A stretch of 9,128 bases of DNA from Acidobacteriota bacterium (GTDB taxonomy: Bacteria > Acidobacteriota > Aminicenantia > UBA2199). Positions 1 to 6,764 of this stretch are shown piece by piece; the first letter of the stretch is position 1, and each line of letters begins with the position of its first letter. The notes under the pieces are model-generated. The model saw only the letters and a program-made list of their open reading frames with translations, was not told the origin of the DNA and made no database searches. The stretch spans positions 1 to 9,128 of the forward strand of contig JAKAGC010000112.1 of NCBI GenBank assembly GCA_021817755.1. The letters run 5' to 3'. The translations under genes and the position numbers were made by a program.

Positions 1-261
1 GATCTTTTTCTGTGTTTCATTATTTTTGGGAAATCCAATTTTATTCATGATAAGGTAAATTTCTTCCGGGGTATATCCAATTCCCAAAAACTTTTTAATA
101 TCTTTGATCTGTTCCAATGTCTCCGTAGAATAAAATGGAAGATTATCTCCGGTGTAACCTTCAGGTTTAATAATCTTAGCCGTTTCCCATTGGGAAAGAA
201 TTTTTTCGGAAATCATTGCCTCTTTCATGAATTCTCTACGATTTAAGTGGTTTTCAATCAT
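1..261 (-). CDS. MerR-like HTH transcriptional regulator, N-terminal part (cut by left window edge)
   Basis: Reading the minus strand from ATG at 261 gives 87 codons open to position 1 with no stop, so the C-terminal part lies outside the window. The start is supported by GGAG (plus-strand CTCC, 266-269) four bases upstream. The visible protein looks like a MerR-type winged helix: a helix around residues 15-30 (SEKILSQWETAKIIKPEG), then a wing-like stretch ending in LPFYSTETLEQI and a second helical pair with GIGYTPEEIYLIM. This resembles the MerR pattern of a Tyr after the wing followed by I..I..L..G....EI. MerR family members bind promoter DNA as dimers and respond through a C-terminal effector domain or coiled coil. 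That domain is not visible, so the ligand is unknown. It is divergent from the GNAT/NagZ/LanB genes across a 400-bp spacer and could regulate itself or them; that is inference. Confidence 0.7.
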   Translation of the reverse strand, partial: MIENHLNRREFMKEAMISEKILSQWETAKIIKPEGYTGDNLPFYSTETLEQIKDIKKFLGIGYTPEEIYLIMNKIGFPKNNETQKKI

Positions 262-267
262 ATATCT

Positions 268-279
268 CCATACGTATGG
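268..279. repeat. Perfect 12-bp palindrome CCATACGTATGG beside the MerR-like start
   Basis: The 12 bases are their own reverse complement. The site lies 7-18 bases upstream of the minus-strand ATG and overlaps the GGAG ribosome binding site. With no loop it cannot form a useful RNA hairpin, so if functional it would be a duplex-DNA site for a dimeric protein. Chance occurrence in a 400-bp region is possible but not very likely. Function is inferred only. Confidence 0.4.
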
Positions 280-293
280 GTTTGGAAAATCAG

Positions 294-303
294 ACGTTAA
301 CGT
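294..303. repeat. Perfect 10-bp palindrome ACGTTAACGT
   Basis: The 10 bases read the same on both strands. The centre lies 25 bp from the centre of the 268-279 palindrome, and both share an ACGT-type core. It could be the second half of a paired operator in the leader of the MerR-like gene. AT-rich DNA gives such short palindromes by chance at a modest rate. Confidence 0.3.
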
Positions 304-365
304 ATACATATATAATAATACTTTGACGGTGAAATAACTTTTATTTACTTTATTTATTAAAAAAG

Positions 366-395
366 TTGACAGAATCTTGATTTCACTATTATAAA
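366..395 (+). promoter_or_regulatory. Candidate sigma-70-like promoter (TTGACA, 18 bp, TATAAA)
   Basis: A perfect -35 hexamer TTGACA (366-371) is followed after 18 bases by TATAAA (390-395), five of six to the -10 consensus. This predicts a transcript start near position 402. The nearest plus-strand gene, the GNAT gene, begins 260 bases downstream, so the transcript would have a long leader or end earlier as a short RNA. If the organism uses Bacteroidota-type promoters this match would mean little. Confidence 0.4.
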
Positions 396-550
396 ATACG
401 CAATTCGGATCATCCATATCCAAAACATTAATCTATCATAATCCAAAATTTGTAAAACATCGTTATTCCTCTTAGTTACATCACAAATTAAAACTTGTGT
501 GAACATAATGGATAAATCAAAATACGATAAGCAATATATTAAAAGAATCC

Positions 551-588
551 GGTAGGGTAAAATTTTGGTCAAACTCCTACTATTTTTT
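551..588 (+). terminator. Weak intrinsic-terminator-like hairpin
   Basis: GTAGG (552-556) can pair with CCTAC (576-580), extended by G-U pairs at 557/575 and 551/581. The loop is long (about 17 bases), and TTTTTT follows at 583-588. The order stem then T-run is that of a Rho-independent terminator, but the stem is short and half AT, so strength is doubtful. It stands between the promoter candidate at 366-395 and the GNAT gene, where it would act as an attenuator or as the end of a short RNA. Confidence 0.22.
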
Positions 589-603
589 AATATTGATTTG
601 GTG

Positions 604-609
604 TATAAT
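604..609 (+). promoter_or_regulatory. Candidate -10 element (TATAAT) close to the GNAT gene
   Basis: A perfect TATAAT sits 53 bases upstream of the GNAT start, a sensible distance for a leader. No good -35 hexamer is found 15-19 bases upstream (the region is ATTTTTTAA-like), so this would be a weak or activator-dependent promoter. In such AT-rich DNA TATAAT can occur by chance. Confidence 0.25.
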
Positions 610-661
610 AAATATCTGCGTAATAATTTCTTTGCAAATCAACCAACAGACGAGGTAATGA

Positions 662-1789
662 ATGGCTGTAGAAATTAAAGTGGTAGAATCACGGTCCGAT
701 TTAAAAAAATTCGTTAAATTTCCTTTTGAGATTTATAAGAACGATCCCATGTGGGTACCCCCACTAATCAGAGATGATATAGAATTATTTAACCCCAAGA
801 AAAACCCGGCATATGAATACTCTGAGACTTGCCTTTTTATGGCATATAAAGATGGGAATCCGGTAGGTCGGATTGCGGCCATTCTGAACCATGGTGCAAA
901 TAAAAAATACGGGACAAAGAACCTTCGATTCGGTTGGTTCGATACCATTGACGATTACGAAGTTACAGAGGCTTTGTTAAAAGCAGCAGAGAACTGGGGA
1001 AAAGAAAAAGGAATGGAAACCATTACCGGCCCACACGGTTTTACCGACTTGGACCCGGAAGGAATGTTAGTGGAAGGATTCGACCAACTTCCAACTATTT
1101 CAGTGTATTATAACTATCCATATTACCCTGGATTGGTGGAAAAATACGGATTTGCAAAAGAAATCGATTACGTGGAATTTCGTTCAGTTCCTCCTCATGA
1201 AACAGGAGTACCGGAAAAACTGTTGCGAATCGGCGATAAAATACGTGAAAGAAGTGATGTTCACATTTATAAGTTTAAAAATAAACGGGATGTTATGAGG
1301 CGAGCCCCGGAAATCTTTACACTACTCGATGAAGCATTCGAAGAGATTTACGGTTCGGTTCCCCTTTCCCATGAACAGATTATGTACTATGTGAAAAAAT
1401 ACATACCATTCGTGGATAAAAATTTGATTATCCTTGCAGTGGATTCGAATAATGAACCAATCGGCTTTATGATAACAATGCCGAGTCTGTCGAGAGCATT
1501 TCAAAAAGCGAAAGGTCGCCTCTTCCCAATGGGGTGGTATCATATTTTGAAAGCATTAAAAAGCTATGAAGTGATTGATTTCTACCTGGCCGGAGTCAAG
1601 AAAAAATACCGCGGCGCAGGAGTTGACCTGATTATGGTTCTCGAAATCGTTAAAAATGCAATGGTAAAGGGATTTAAATATTCGGAATCAAACCCGGAAT
1701 TGGAAACCAACTTGAAAGTACAAGCACAATGGAAATATTTTAACCCGACACAACATAAACGAAGACGTATCTTTAAAAAAGCGATCTAA
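662..1789 (+). CDS. GNAT-family (YghO-like) N-acyltransferase, conserved hypothetical
   Basis: This 375-residue protein belongs to a widespread family of large GNAT-fold proteins, similar to E. coli YghO, whose substrate is not known to me. Visible marks are the N-terminal DLKKFVKFPFEIYKNDP, the segment PHGFTDLDPEGMLVEGFD (residues 124-141), and a C-terminal GNAT domain from about residue 195. GNAT motif A, which binds the acyl-CoA pyrophosphate, is VKKKYRGAGVDLIM (R317, G318, G320). The end SNPELETNLKVQAQW...HKRRRIFKK matches the family pattern E..N..........Y.....YRIY.K. There is no signal peptide, so it is cytoplasmic. The ATG at 662 has GAGG at 652-655, six bases away; an out-of-frame ATG at 658 is ignored. 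It lies 92 bases before the NagZ-like gene on the same strand and may or may not be co-transcribed. A role in tailoring a peptide is possible but not indicated. Confidence 0.85.
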   Translation: MAVEIKVVESRSDLKKFVKFPFEIYKNDPMWVPPLIRDDIELFNPKKNPAYEYSETCLFMAYKDGNPVGRIAAILNHGANKKYGTKNLRFGWFDTIDDYEVTEALLKAAENWGKEKGMETITGPHGFTDLDPEGMLVEGFDQLPTISVYYNYPYYPGLVEKYGFAKEIDYVEFRSVPPHETGVPEKLLRIGDKIRERSDVHIYKFKNKRDVMRRAPEIFTLLDEAFEEIYGSVPLSHEQIMYYVKKYIPFVDKNLIILAVDSNNEPIGFMITMPSLSRAFQKAKGRLFPMGWYHILKALKSYEVIDFYLAGVKKKYRGAGVDLIMVLEIVKNAMVKGFKYSESNPELETNLKVQAQWKYFNPTQHKRRRIFKKAI

Positions 1790-1881
1790 TCGATTAATCG
1801 TTAATAAAAAATAAACATATCTTTAAACGAAACAAGATCGAAATCTATACGGAGGATCAGGTTTAGCGGCCTAGCATCAAC

Positions 1882-3480
1882 ATGAGCCATTTATCTCCAA
1901 AAGAGAAAATAGGGCGTTTATTGATGATCGGTTTTGATGGAAAAACAATACCACCCGGAATTCAATCGTTTATCGAACAGAATCATATCGGATTTATCAT
2001 CCTGTTTTCACGAAATATAGAATCCTACTCACAGGTAAAAAATCTTACCGATCATATACATTCGCTTGGTTCTTCACCTCCCCTTATTTATACAGACCAG
2101 GAAGGAGGGACAGTGGTTCGGTTCGATGAAATGGCCGCGACGGTGGTATCTCCAATGGGAATTGCGGCGACGGGGTCACCGGATAATGCTGAAACAGCGG
2201 GAAGATTAATTGGCGAGGATATGTTCAAATGCGGGATAGATGGAGTATTTGCGCCGGTTCTGGATGTAAATACAGAAGAAAACAACCCGGTCATAGGTGT
2301 TCGTTCATTTTCAGATAATCCGGAAACAGTTATACAATATGCAGACGCTTTCAGGAAAGGATTAAATAAAGCAGGTATTCTAAGTTGCGGGAAACATTAT
2401 CCCGGGCATGGGGCAGCTTCAGCGGATTCTCATCTTGAAATACCGGAAATCCGTGTTTCACAATCTTTTTTTATGCAATATTGTTTGGCTCCTTTCACCG
2501 AACTGGCAAGGAAAGGGATCGACTCGATCTTGACCGCTCATGTTCGCTATCCAGAGATAAGACCGGAAATATGTACCTTCTCGGAGTATATGGTAAATGA
2601 TCTTTTAAGAAAACAAAACGGTTTTAACCGGGTTGTTTTTACTGATTGCCTGGAAATGAAAGCAATAAAAGATAATTATATCCCTGAAGAAATCGTACGA
2701 AATGTGATTAGCGCCGGATTGGATGTAATGATCCCAAGTCATTCATTTGATTTCCAGGAAGAGCTGTTGGATGTGCTGCGGGTATATGTGCGAAAAGGAA
2801 TAATAAGTGAAAACCGGTTGGATGAGTCCATAGCACGGATAGATAAGCTACGGGAGCGTGCAAAAGAGTTGCAAAAGGAGCAATCTCGAATCCGGAAAGA
2901 AGTGACTGCGACACCGCTTCGTATGAATATTGCACAGGAAAAACGTATAGCAGATGAATCCATTACGATTATAAAAAACAGCAGTGGGCTAATTCCATTG
3001 AAAAAAGAAAAACGCACACTGATCTTGGAATGGTCTCGCCGGGTATGGGGACCTTCTGCGGCAGATCATTCTATCCGGTCAATGATAGAAGAAACATCAG
3101 GAATATATTTTGAAAATCGGGATTATGTTCTTCTCAAACCGGATCAGGCATTGCCCGAAGACCTGGTAGATCGAATAAAAACCAATAAAGAGGATTATGA
3201 TTATGTATTAGTATTCATATATTCGAGAACAGGAAAGTTGAATACTTCCCAGACGGAAAGTGTACGACACCTGCTCTCGATCCGCCGCGATGCGGTGGTT
3301 ATATCATTAGAGAATCCATATGAAGTAAAAAAATTCCCGGAAGCAGATTCATTTCTGGTAACATATGGGTTCCGGAAAATCCAAATCGAAGCGTTATTTA
3401 ACGTTATAACAGGAGGAATGGTGCCGATGAGTCGATTACCAGTTACTATTAAGAACATTAAGGAGGAAAATGAAAGATAA
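1882..3480 (+). CDS. nagZ: Glycoside hydrolase family 3 beta-N-acetylhexosaminidase, two-domain NagZ-type
   Basis: Predicted to remove terminal GlcNAc from muropeptides or other beta-N-acetylglucosaminides, the NagZ role in cell-wall recycling. Residues 1-330 form the GH3 barrel: EKIGRLLMIGFDG (8-20), TDQEGG (71-76), the family signature KHYPGHG (171-177) followed by D182-S-H184, the NagZ-type Asp-His acid/base dyad, and the likely nucleophile D255 in FTDCLEMKAI. Residues about 350-525 form a GH3 C-terminal domain (SITIIKNSSGLIPL near its start, SLENPY at 475-480, SRLPVTI at 517-523). At 532 aa it resembles the two-domain Bacillus-type enzyme, not the roughly 340-aa proteobacterial NagZ. No signal peptide or lipobox is seen, so it is probably cytoplasmic. 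An in-frame TAG at 1864 excludes longer ATG starts. GGAGG at 1851-1855 is unusually far (26 bases) from the ATG. The last 11 bases overlap the LanB gene. Substrate is inferred. Confidence 0.9.
   Translation: MSHLSPKEKIGRLLMIGFDGKTIPPGIQSFIEQNHIGFIILFSRNIESYSQVKNLTDHIHSLGSSPPLIYTDQEGGTVVRFDEMAATVVSPMGIAATGSPDNAETAGRLIGEDMFKCGIDGVFAPVLDVNTEENNPVIGVRSFSDNPETVIQYADAFRKGLNKAGILSCGKHYPGHGAASADSHLEIPEIRVSQSFFMQYCLAPFTELARKGIDSILTAHVRYPEIRPEICTFSEYMVNDLLRKQNGFNRVVFTDCLEMKAIKDNYIPEEIVRNVISAGLDVMIPSHSFDFQEELLDVLRVYVRKGIISENRLDESIARIDKLRERAKELQKEQSRIRKEVTATPLRMNIAQEKRIADESITIIKNSSGLIPLKKEKRTLILEWSRRVWGPSAADHSIRSMIEETSGIYFENRDYVLLKPDQALPEDLVDRIKTNKEDYDYVLVFIYSRTGKLNTSQTESVRHLLSIRRDAVVISLENPYEVKKFPEADSFLVTYGFRKIQIEALFNVITGGMVPMSRLPVTIKNIKEENER
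3461..3466 (+). promoter_or_regulatory. Ribosome binding site of the LanB gene, inside the NagZ-like gene
   Basis: AGGAGG lies three bases before ATG 3470 and within the last codons of the NagZ-like gene. The site is accessible only once ribosomes translating the upstream gene arrive or when the mRNA is open, so translational coupling is likely. It is the strongest ribosome binding site in the window. Confidence 0.7.
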
Positions 3481-5776
3481 AATACCTTACCAAAATTTTG
3501 ATACGTTTATTCTAAGAAGTCCGGTATTTCCCTTCAATTTTATCGATAAGATGTTATCCGCTCGCGATATATCGGAAGAGGAAATTCTGAATGTCTGCCG
3601 CAACCCTGTTGTGGATGAAGCGCTATTCCTGGCATCCCCGGATTTACATACCCAATTGCACGAACGCATAAACGGGAAATTGACAGATCCTAAAAAAGTA
3701 AAAAAGTTACATTATGCGTTGATGCGTTATATTCTTCGAATGAGTAACCGCCCAACGCCTTTTGGTTTATTTGCAGGTTTTTGTGTGGGTAAATGGGATG
3801 ATGAAACACATGTTGAACTGTCACCAATGGAAGAATATACACGGCATACACGCCTGGATATGAATTATCTGTGCGCACTGGCGCTTGATCTTGCTAAACA
3901 TCCGATTATAAAGGAAAAGATTAAGTATTTCCCGAATTCGAGTATTTATGCCGTGGGGAATCAACTTCGATATGTGGAATACCGGTATTTGAATGCCCGA
4001 CGTACACACCATATCGTTGCTGTGGATAATACGGAATATTTGAACCGTGTTCTTGAAAAAGCATACCATGGGGCATTTTTAAAGGAATTATCGGAATTGC
4101 TGGTAGATGATGAAATAACTATTGAGGAATCAAAGGAATTTATCGAAGAATTAATACGGAGCCAGGTGTTGGTTAATGAATTGGAACCGGCTATGACCGG
4201 CCCCGAATTCCTCGATCAAATACTAGAGGTTATCAAAGATATCGAAGGAATCGATGATCTCCGTTCCGTAATTCATCATGTCCAGGGTTTATTACAGGAA
4301 GTGGACAGCAGTAAAATCGGTTCCACTCTCTCTTATTACTCGCGGATAGCCAACGATATTAAACCACTGAACACTGGATTTGAATTGAAATATTTATTCC
4401 AGACGGATATGGTAAAACCTGCTCGTGAGTGTAAGTTGGATATAAAAATCGTGGATGAAGTCTTAACAGGAATGGAAATTTTAAACCGTCTCAGTGCCCG
4501 TGCCGGTCAAACGAATTTATCTCAGTTCAGAGACGCATTTGTAGAACGATATGAGACAAAAGAAATACCTCTTCTTCAAGTATTGGATACGGAAGCCGGA
4601 ATAGGTTACCGGCAAACCAATAATGCCGGAGATGTGTCTCCTCTGGTGGACGATCTGGCATTACCCGGACAGCAAGCATCGGGAACGGATATACGGTGGA
4701 CCCCAGGGGCCAATTATTTATTGGAAAAATATCATAATGCATTGAAAAATAATCTATTTGAAGTGGAAATCCTGGATTCTGAGGTTTCCAAATTCCCATA
4801 TGATTGGAATGATCTACCCGATTCCTTTTCTACAATGGTCCATATCGTAGAAGATAAAACCGAAACCAATCCGCTTCCACGGATATTAATGACAGGATTC
4901 GGCGGTTCCAGCGCGGGTAATTTATTAGGTCGCTTTTGTCATGCTGACCCTGCCACGGATGCATTTGTAAAAGAAATTACCCAGAAGGAAGCAGAACTTC
5001 ACCCGGACGCCATCCTGGCGGAAATCATCCATCTGAATGAAGCCCGTGTGGGAAATGTCATTTTACGGCCCGTACTTCGTCCCTATGAAATCCCTTATCT
5101 CGCTAAGGCCGCTGTACCTGAAGAATTCCAGATCAAACTCGATGATTTGATGGTTTCAGTCAAGGGAAACCGTGTCGTTTTGCGTTCCAAACGGCTGAAT
5201 AAGGAGATTATCCCCCATCTGACCAATGCCCATAATTTCTCTTTTAATGCACTCCCGGTTTACCAGTTCCTGGCAGAACTCCAGACACAAAACCTCCGGG
5301 GAGGTATGGGTTTTAATTGGGGCCCGCTCTCTTCAGAAATAGAATTTCTGCCCCGTGTAATCTATAAAAACCTGATCTTCTCTCCTGCCAAATGGAATAT
5401 CAAGAAACCTCGTTTTGAAAAAATACTGGAAATGAAAGATGATAATGAAATTTACGATGCAATCCAGGCATTGAGAAAAGATTTGAAAATTCCGGCAGAA
5501 GTGTTGTTAGCTGATGCAGATAACAAGTTGTATATTAACCTGGAAAACCTGATGTGTATTAAAACACTGTTTTCGGTTGTACGGAAACGTCCGGGGTTCG
5601 AGTTGGAAGAGTTTATTTTCAACCCTTCCAATGCAGTTGTAAAAAGCCCCGATGGTATTTTTACCAATGAGTTTGTATTCAGCTTTTATAAAACCGGTTC
5701 AGCCCCTGTTGCACCTGTAATAGAGCCGGAAGAAGCTCCTTCAACCGATCAGGATGAAGAAGATGATGAATTTTGA
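3470..5776 (+). CDS. Lantibiotic dehydratase N-terminal protein (LanB glutamylation domain), split type
   Basis: Predicted to use glutamyl-tRNA to attach glutamate to Ser/Thr side chains of a ribosomally made peptide, the first half of LanB dehydration. Family marks in order: LRSP (R16, matching NisB R14), R90-MSN-R94-P-T96-PFGLFAG (spacing identical to NisB R83/R87/T89), TRLDMNY (D130, matching D121), LFQTD (D313, matching D299), GGSSAGNLLGRF (R488), and the basic cluster ILRPVLRP (R533, R537) and VVLRSKRL (R572, R575). The catalytic set therefore looks complete. The NisB matches are from memory of the family, not an alignment. At 768 aa it ends where the fused LanB would continue into its elimination domain; that domain is the next gene. 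Residues 742-768 form a Pro/Ala linker and a very acidic tail (ten Asp/Glu, no Lys/Arg in 752-768). The gene overlaps the NagZ-like gene by 11 bases. No LanC or precursor gene is visible nearby. Confidence 0.9.
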   Translation: MKDKIPYQNFDTFILRSPVFPFNFIDKMLSARDISEEEILNVCRNPVVDEALFLASPDLHTQLHERINGKLTDPKKVKKLHYALMRYILRMSNRPTPFGLFAGFCVGKWDDETHVELSPMEEYTRHTRLDMNYLCALALDLAKHPIIKEKIKYFPNSSIYAVGNQLRYVEYRYLNARRTHHIVAVDNTEYLNRVLEKAYHGAFLKELSELLVDDEITIEESKEFIEELIRSQVLVNELEPAMTGPEFLDQILEVIKDIEGIDDLRSVIHHVQGLLQEVDSSKIGSTLSYYSRIANDIKPLNTGFELKYLFQTDMVKPARECKLDIKIVDEVLTGMEILNRLSARAGQTNLSQFRDAFVERYETKEIPLLQVLDTEAGIGYRQTNNAGDVSPLVDDLALPGQQASGTDIRWTPGANYLLEKYHNALKNNLFEVEILDSEVSKFPYDWNDLPDSFSTMVHIVEDKTETNPLPRILMTGFGGSSAGNLLGRFCHADPATDAFVKEITQKEAELHPDAILAEIIHLNEARVGNVILRPVLRPYEIPYLAKAAVPEEFQIKLDDLMVSVKGNRVVLRSKRLNKEIIPHLTNAHNFSFNALPVYQFLAELQTQNLRGGMGFNWGPLSSEIEFLPRVIYKNLIFSPAKWNIKKPRFEKILEMKDDNEIYDAIQALRKDLKIPAEVLLADADNKLYINLENLMCIKTLFSVVRKRPGFELEEFIFNPSNAVVKSPDGIFTNEFVFSFYKTGSAPVAPVIEPEEAPSTDQDEEDDEF

Positions 5777-5780
5777 GAAG
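5775..5780 (+). promoter_or_regulatory. Ribosome-binding-site-like GAGAAG deciding the start of the elimination protein
   Basis: GAGAAG lies seven bases before ATG 5788 and overlaps the LanB stop codon (TGA 5774-5776). It favours ATG 5788 over the in-frame TTG at 5773, which has no ribosome binding site of its own. Confidence 0.5.
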
Positions 5781-5787
5781 AATAATC

Positions 5788-6744
5788 ATGGATAATCAAA
5801 TGCAAAAAAACCAAATGTTAAAACGTACATTTATTATTGGCGATGAATGGCTATATATGAAATTTTATACCGGTCCAAAGAGTGCCGATCTTATCTTAAC
5901 AGAGATGGTTAAACCGGTATCAGAGCAACTATTGGAAGAAGGTGCCATCGACCACTGGTTTTTCATTCGTTATAGTGACCCGAAAAGCCATACAAGAGTG
6001 CGCTTTCATGTCCCGAACCCGGAAAACTTGAACAAAGTCATCTTAAGTATCCGGGAACATGCGGCTGAGTATATCGCACAAAGCCTGGTATGGAAAGTCC
6101 AGGCAGATACCTATGAACGGGAGGTTGAACGTTACGGTATCAATTCTATGGAATTATCCGAAAAGATATTCTTCCTGGATAGTCGTATGATCGTGGGCAT
6201 GCTTGCAATGATCGAAGGAGACGAAGGAGAACGAATTCGCTGGTTATTTGCACTTCGTACTATGGATACCCTTTTGGATGATTTCCGCCTGGATATAGAA
6301 CAAAAATATAACCTGATTACTATTTTAAGAGAGAATTTCGGACGGGAACATGGAATGAACAGAAGCCTGAAAGATCAATTGGAAAATAAATTCAGGAAAG
6401 AACGGTCGCAAATTAACGAAATTCTGGATCGCGCCAATGATGAAGTGAGTGAAATGCTTCCCCTATTTCAATTGATAACCGAAAAATCAGAAGGAATGAA
6501 ACCACTGGTTGATGAAATCAAAAACCTGGAACAAGCAGGACGTCTTCATACAAAAATTGAAGATTTAATCCCCAGTTACAGCCATATGATGATTAACCGT
6601 CTCTTCAAATCGAAACAACGATTGCATGAGTTGGTGATCTATGATTTTCTTCACCGGTATTATAAATCGGAAATCGCACGACGGAAGTATAGCAAGATTA
6701 ACGAGGAAAAAAAGAAAAAGAAAGAAGCTGAAAAAGCGAAATAA
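5788..6744 (+). CDS. SpaB_C / Lant_dehydr_C stand-alone glutamate-elimination protein (thiopeptide-type bacteriocin biosynthesis family)
   Basis: Predicted partner of the preceding LanB half: it would remove the attached glutamate to give dehydroalanine or dehydrobutyrine. Counting from ATG 5788 (318 aa), family marks are WLYMKFYTGPKSADLIL (21-37), WFFIRYSDPKSHTRVRFH (57-74), YEREVERYG (109-117) with EKIFFLDS (125-132), and SHMMINRL (265-272). H266 sits where NisB has the elimination-domain His961 (the HMxxNR motif), which argues for elimination and against the pyridine-forming homologues of thiopeptide pathways. The length fits the family. The C-terminus is a Lys-rich tail (net about +5 over 300-318). 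A TTG at 5773 would add five residues, but ATG 5788 is better placed. The gene begins 11 bases after the LanB stop, so it is clearly in the same operon. It ends 20 bases from the convergent response regulator gene. Confidence 0.88.
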   Translation: MDNQMQKNQMLKRTFIIGDEWLYMKFYTGPKSADLILTEMVKPVSEQLLEEGAIDHWFFIRYSDPKSHTRVRFHVPNPENLNKVILSIREHAAEYIAQSLVWKVQADTYEREVERYGINSMELSEKIFFLDSRMIVGMLAMIEGDEGERIRWLFALRTMDTLLDDFRLDIEQKYNLITILRENFGREHGMNRSLKDQLENKFRKERSQINEILDRANDEVSEMLPLFQLITEKSEGMKPLVDEIKNLEQAGRLHTKIEDLIPSYSHMMINRLFKSKQRLHELVIYDFLHRYYKSEIARRKYSKINEEKKKKKEAEKAK

Positions 6745-6764
6745 AATTGAAGAGATAACCGGCG

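Larger units (their letters stand above)
262..661. other. AT-rich divergent intergenic region, no convincing gene
   Basis: This 400-bp spacer separates the minus-strand MerR-like gene from the plus-strand GNAT gene. It is much richer in A and T than the flanking genes. It holds two perfect palindromes (268-279 and 294-303), a sigma-70-like promoter candidate (366-395), an isolated TATAAT (604-609) and a weak hairpin followed by six T (551-588). The longest open frame, 357-572 on the minus strand, begins with TTG, has no properly spaced ribosome binding site and resembles translated AT-rich noise. A 15-codon frame at 508-555 (plus) has no ribosome binding site. I see no tRNA, rRNA, known riboswitch or lanthipeptide-like precursor here. 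Confidence 0.7.

Noticed and set aside
508..555. 15-codon plus-strand frame considered as a lanthipeptide precursor
   Set aside because: The product MDKSKYDKQYIKRIR has one Ser, no Thr and no Cys, is too short for a leader plus core, and has no ribosome binding site. It is kept only as a possible part of a leader RNA.
357..572. 71-codon minus-strand frame in the intergenic region, considered as a small gene or peptide precursor
   Set aside because: It begins with TTG; an AGGAG lies only about one base from that codon, too close for use, and the internal ATG at 506 has none. The product is a hydrophobic, composition-driven string with no leader/core organisation and few Ser/Thr/Cys.
1781..1815. 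Palindrome CGATTAATCG (1791-1800) after the GNAT gene considered as a terminator
   Set aside because: The palindrome has no loop, is AT-rich and is followed by A-rich, not T-rich, DNA on the plus strand. It cannot form a terminator hairpin for the GNAT gene.
2739..3017. Antisense frames inside the NagZ-like, LanB and kinase genes (for example 2739-3017, 4527-4799, 7935-8126)
   Set aside because: Each lies entirely within a gene with clear family motifs on the other strand or frame, with no ribosome binding site or recognisable product of its own.
3470..5776. LanB protein read as a peptide aminoacyl-tRNA ligase (PEARL) acting alone
   Set aside because: PEARLs lack an elimination partner. Here an elimination-family protein with the HMxxNR His follows 11 bases downstream, so dehydration is the better reading, although activity is not proven.
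6745..6764. Bidirectional terminator between the convergent elimination-protein and response-regulator genes
   Set aside because: The gap is only 20 bases. TAAC-CGGC-GTTA could form at most a four-base stem with no T-run on the plus strand.
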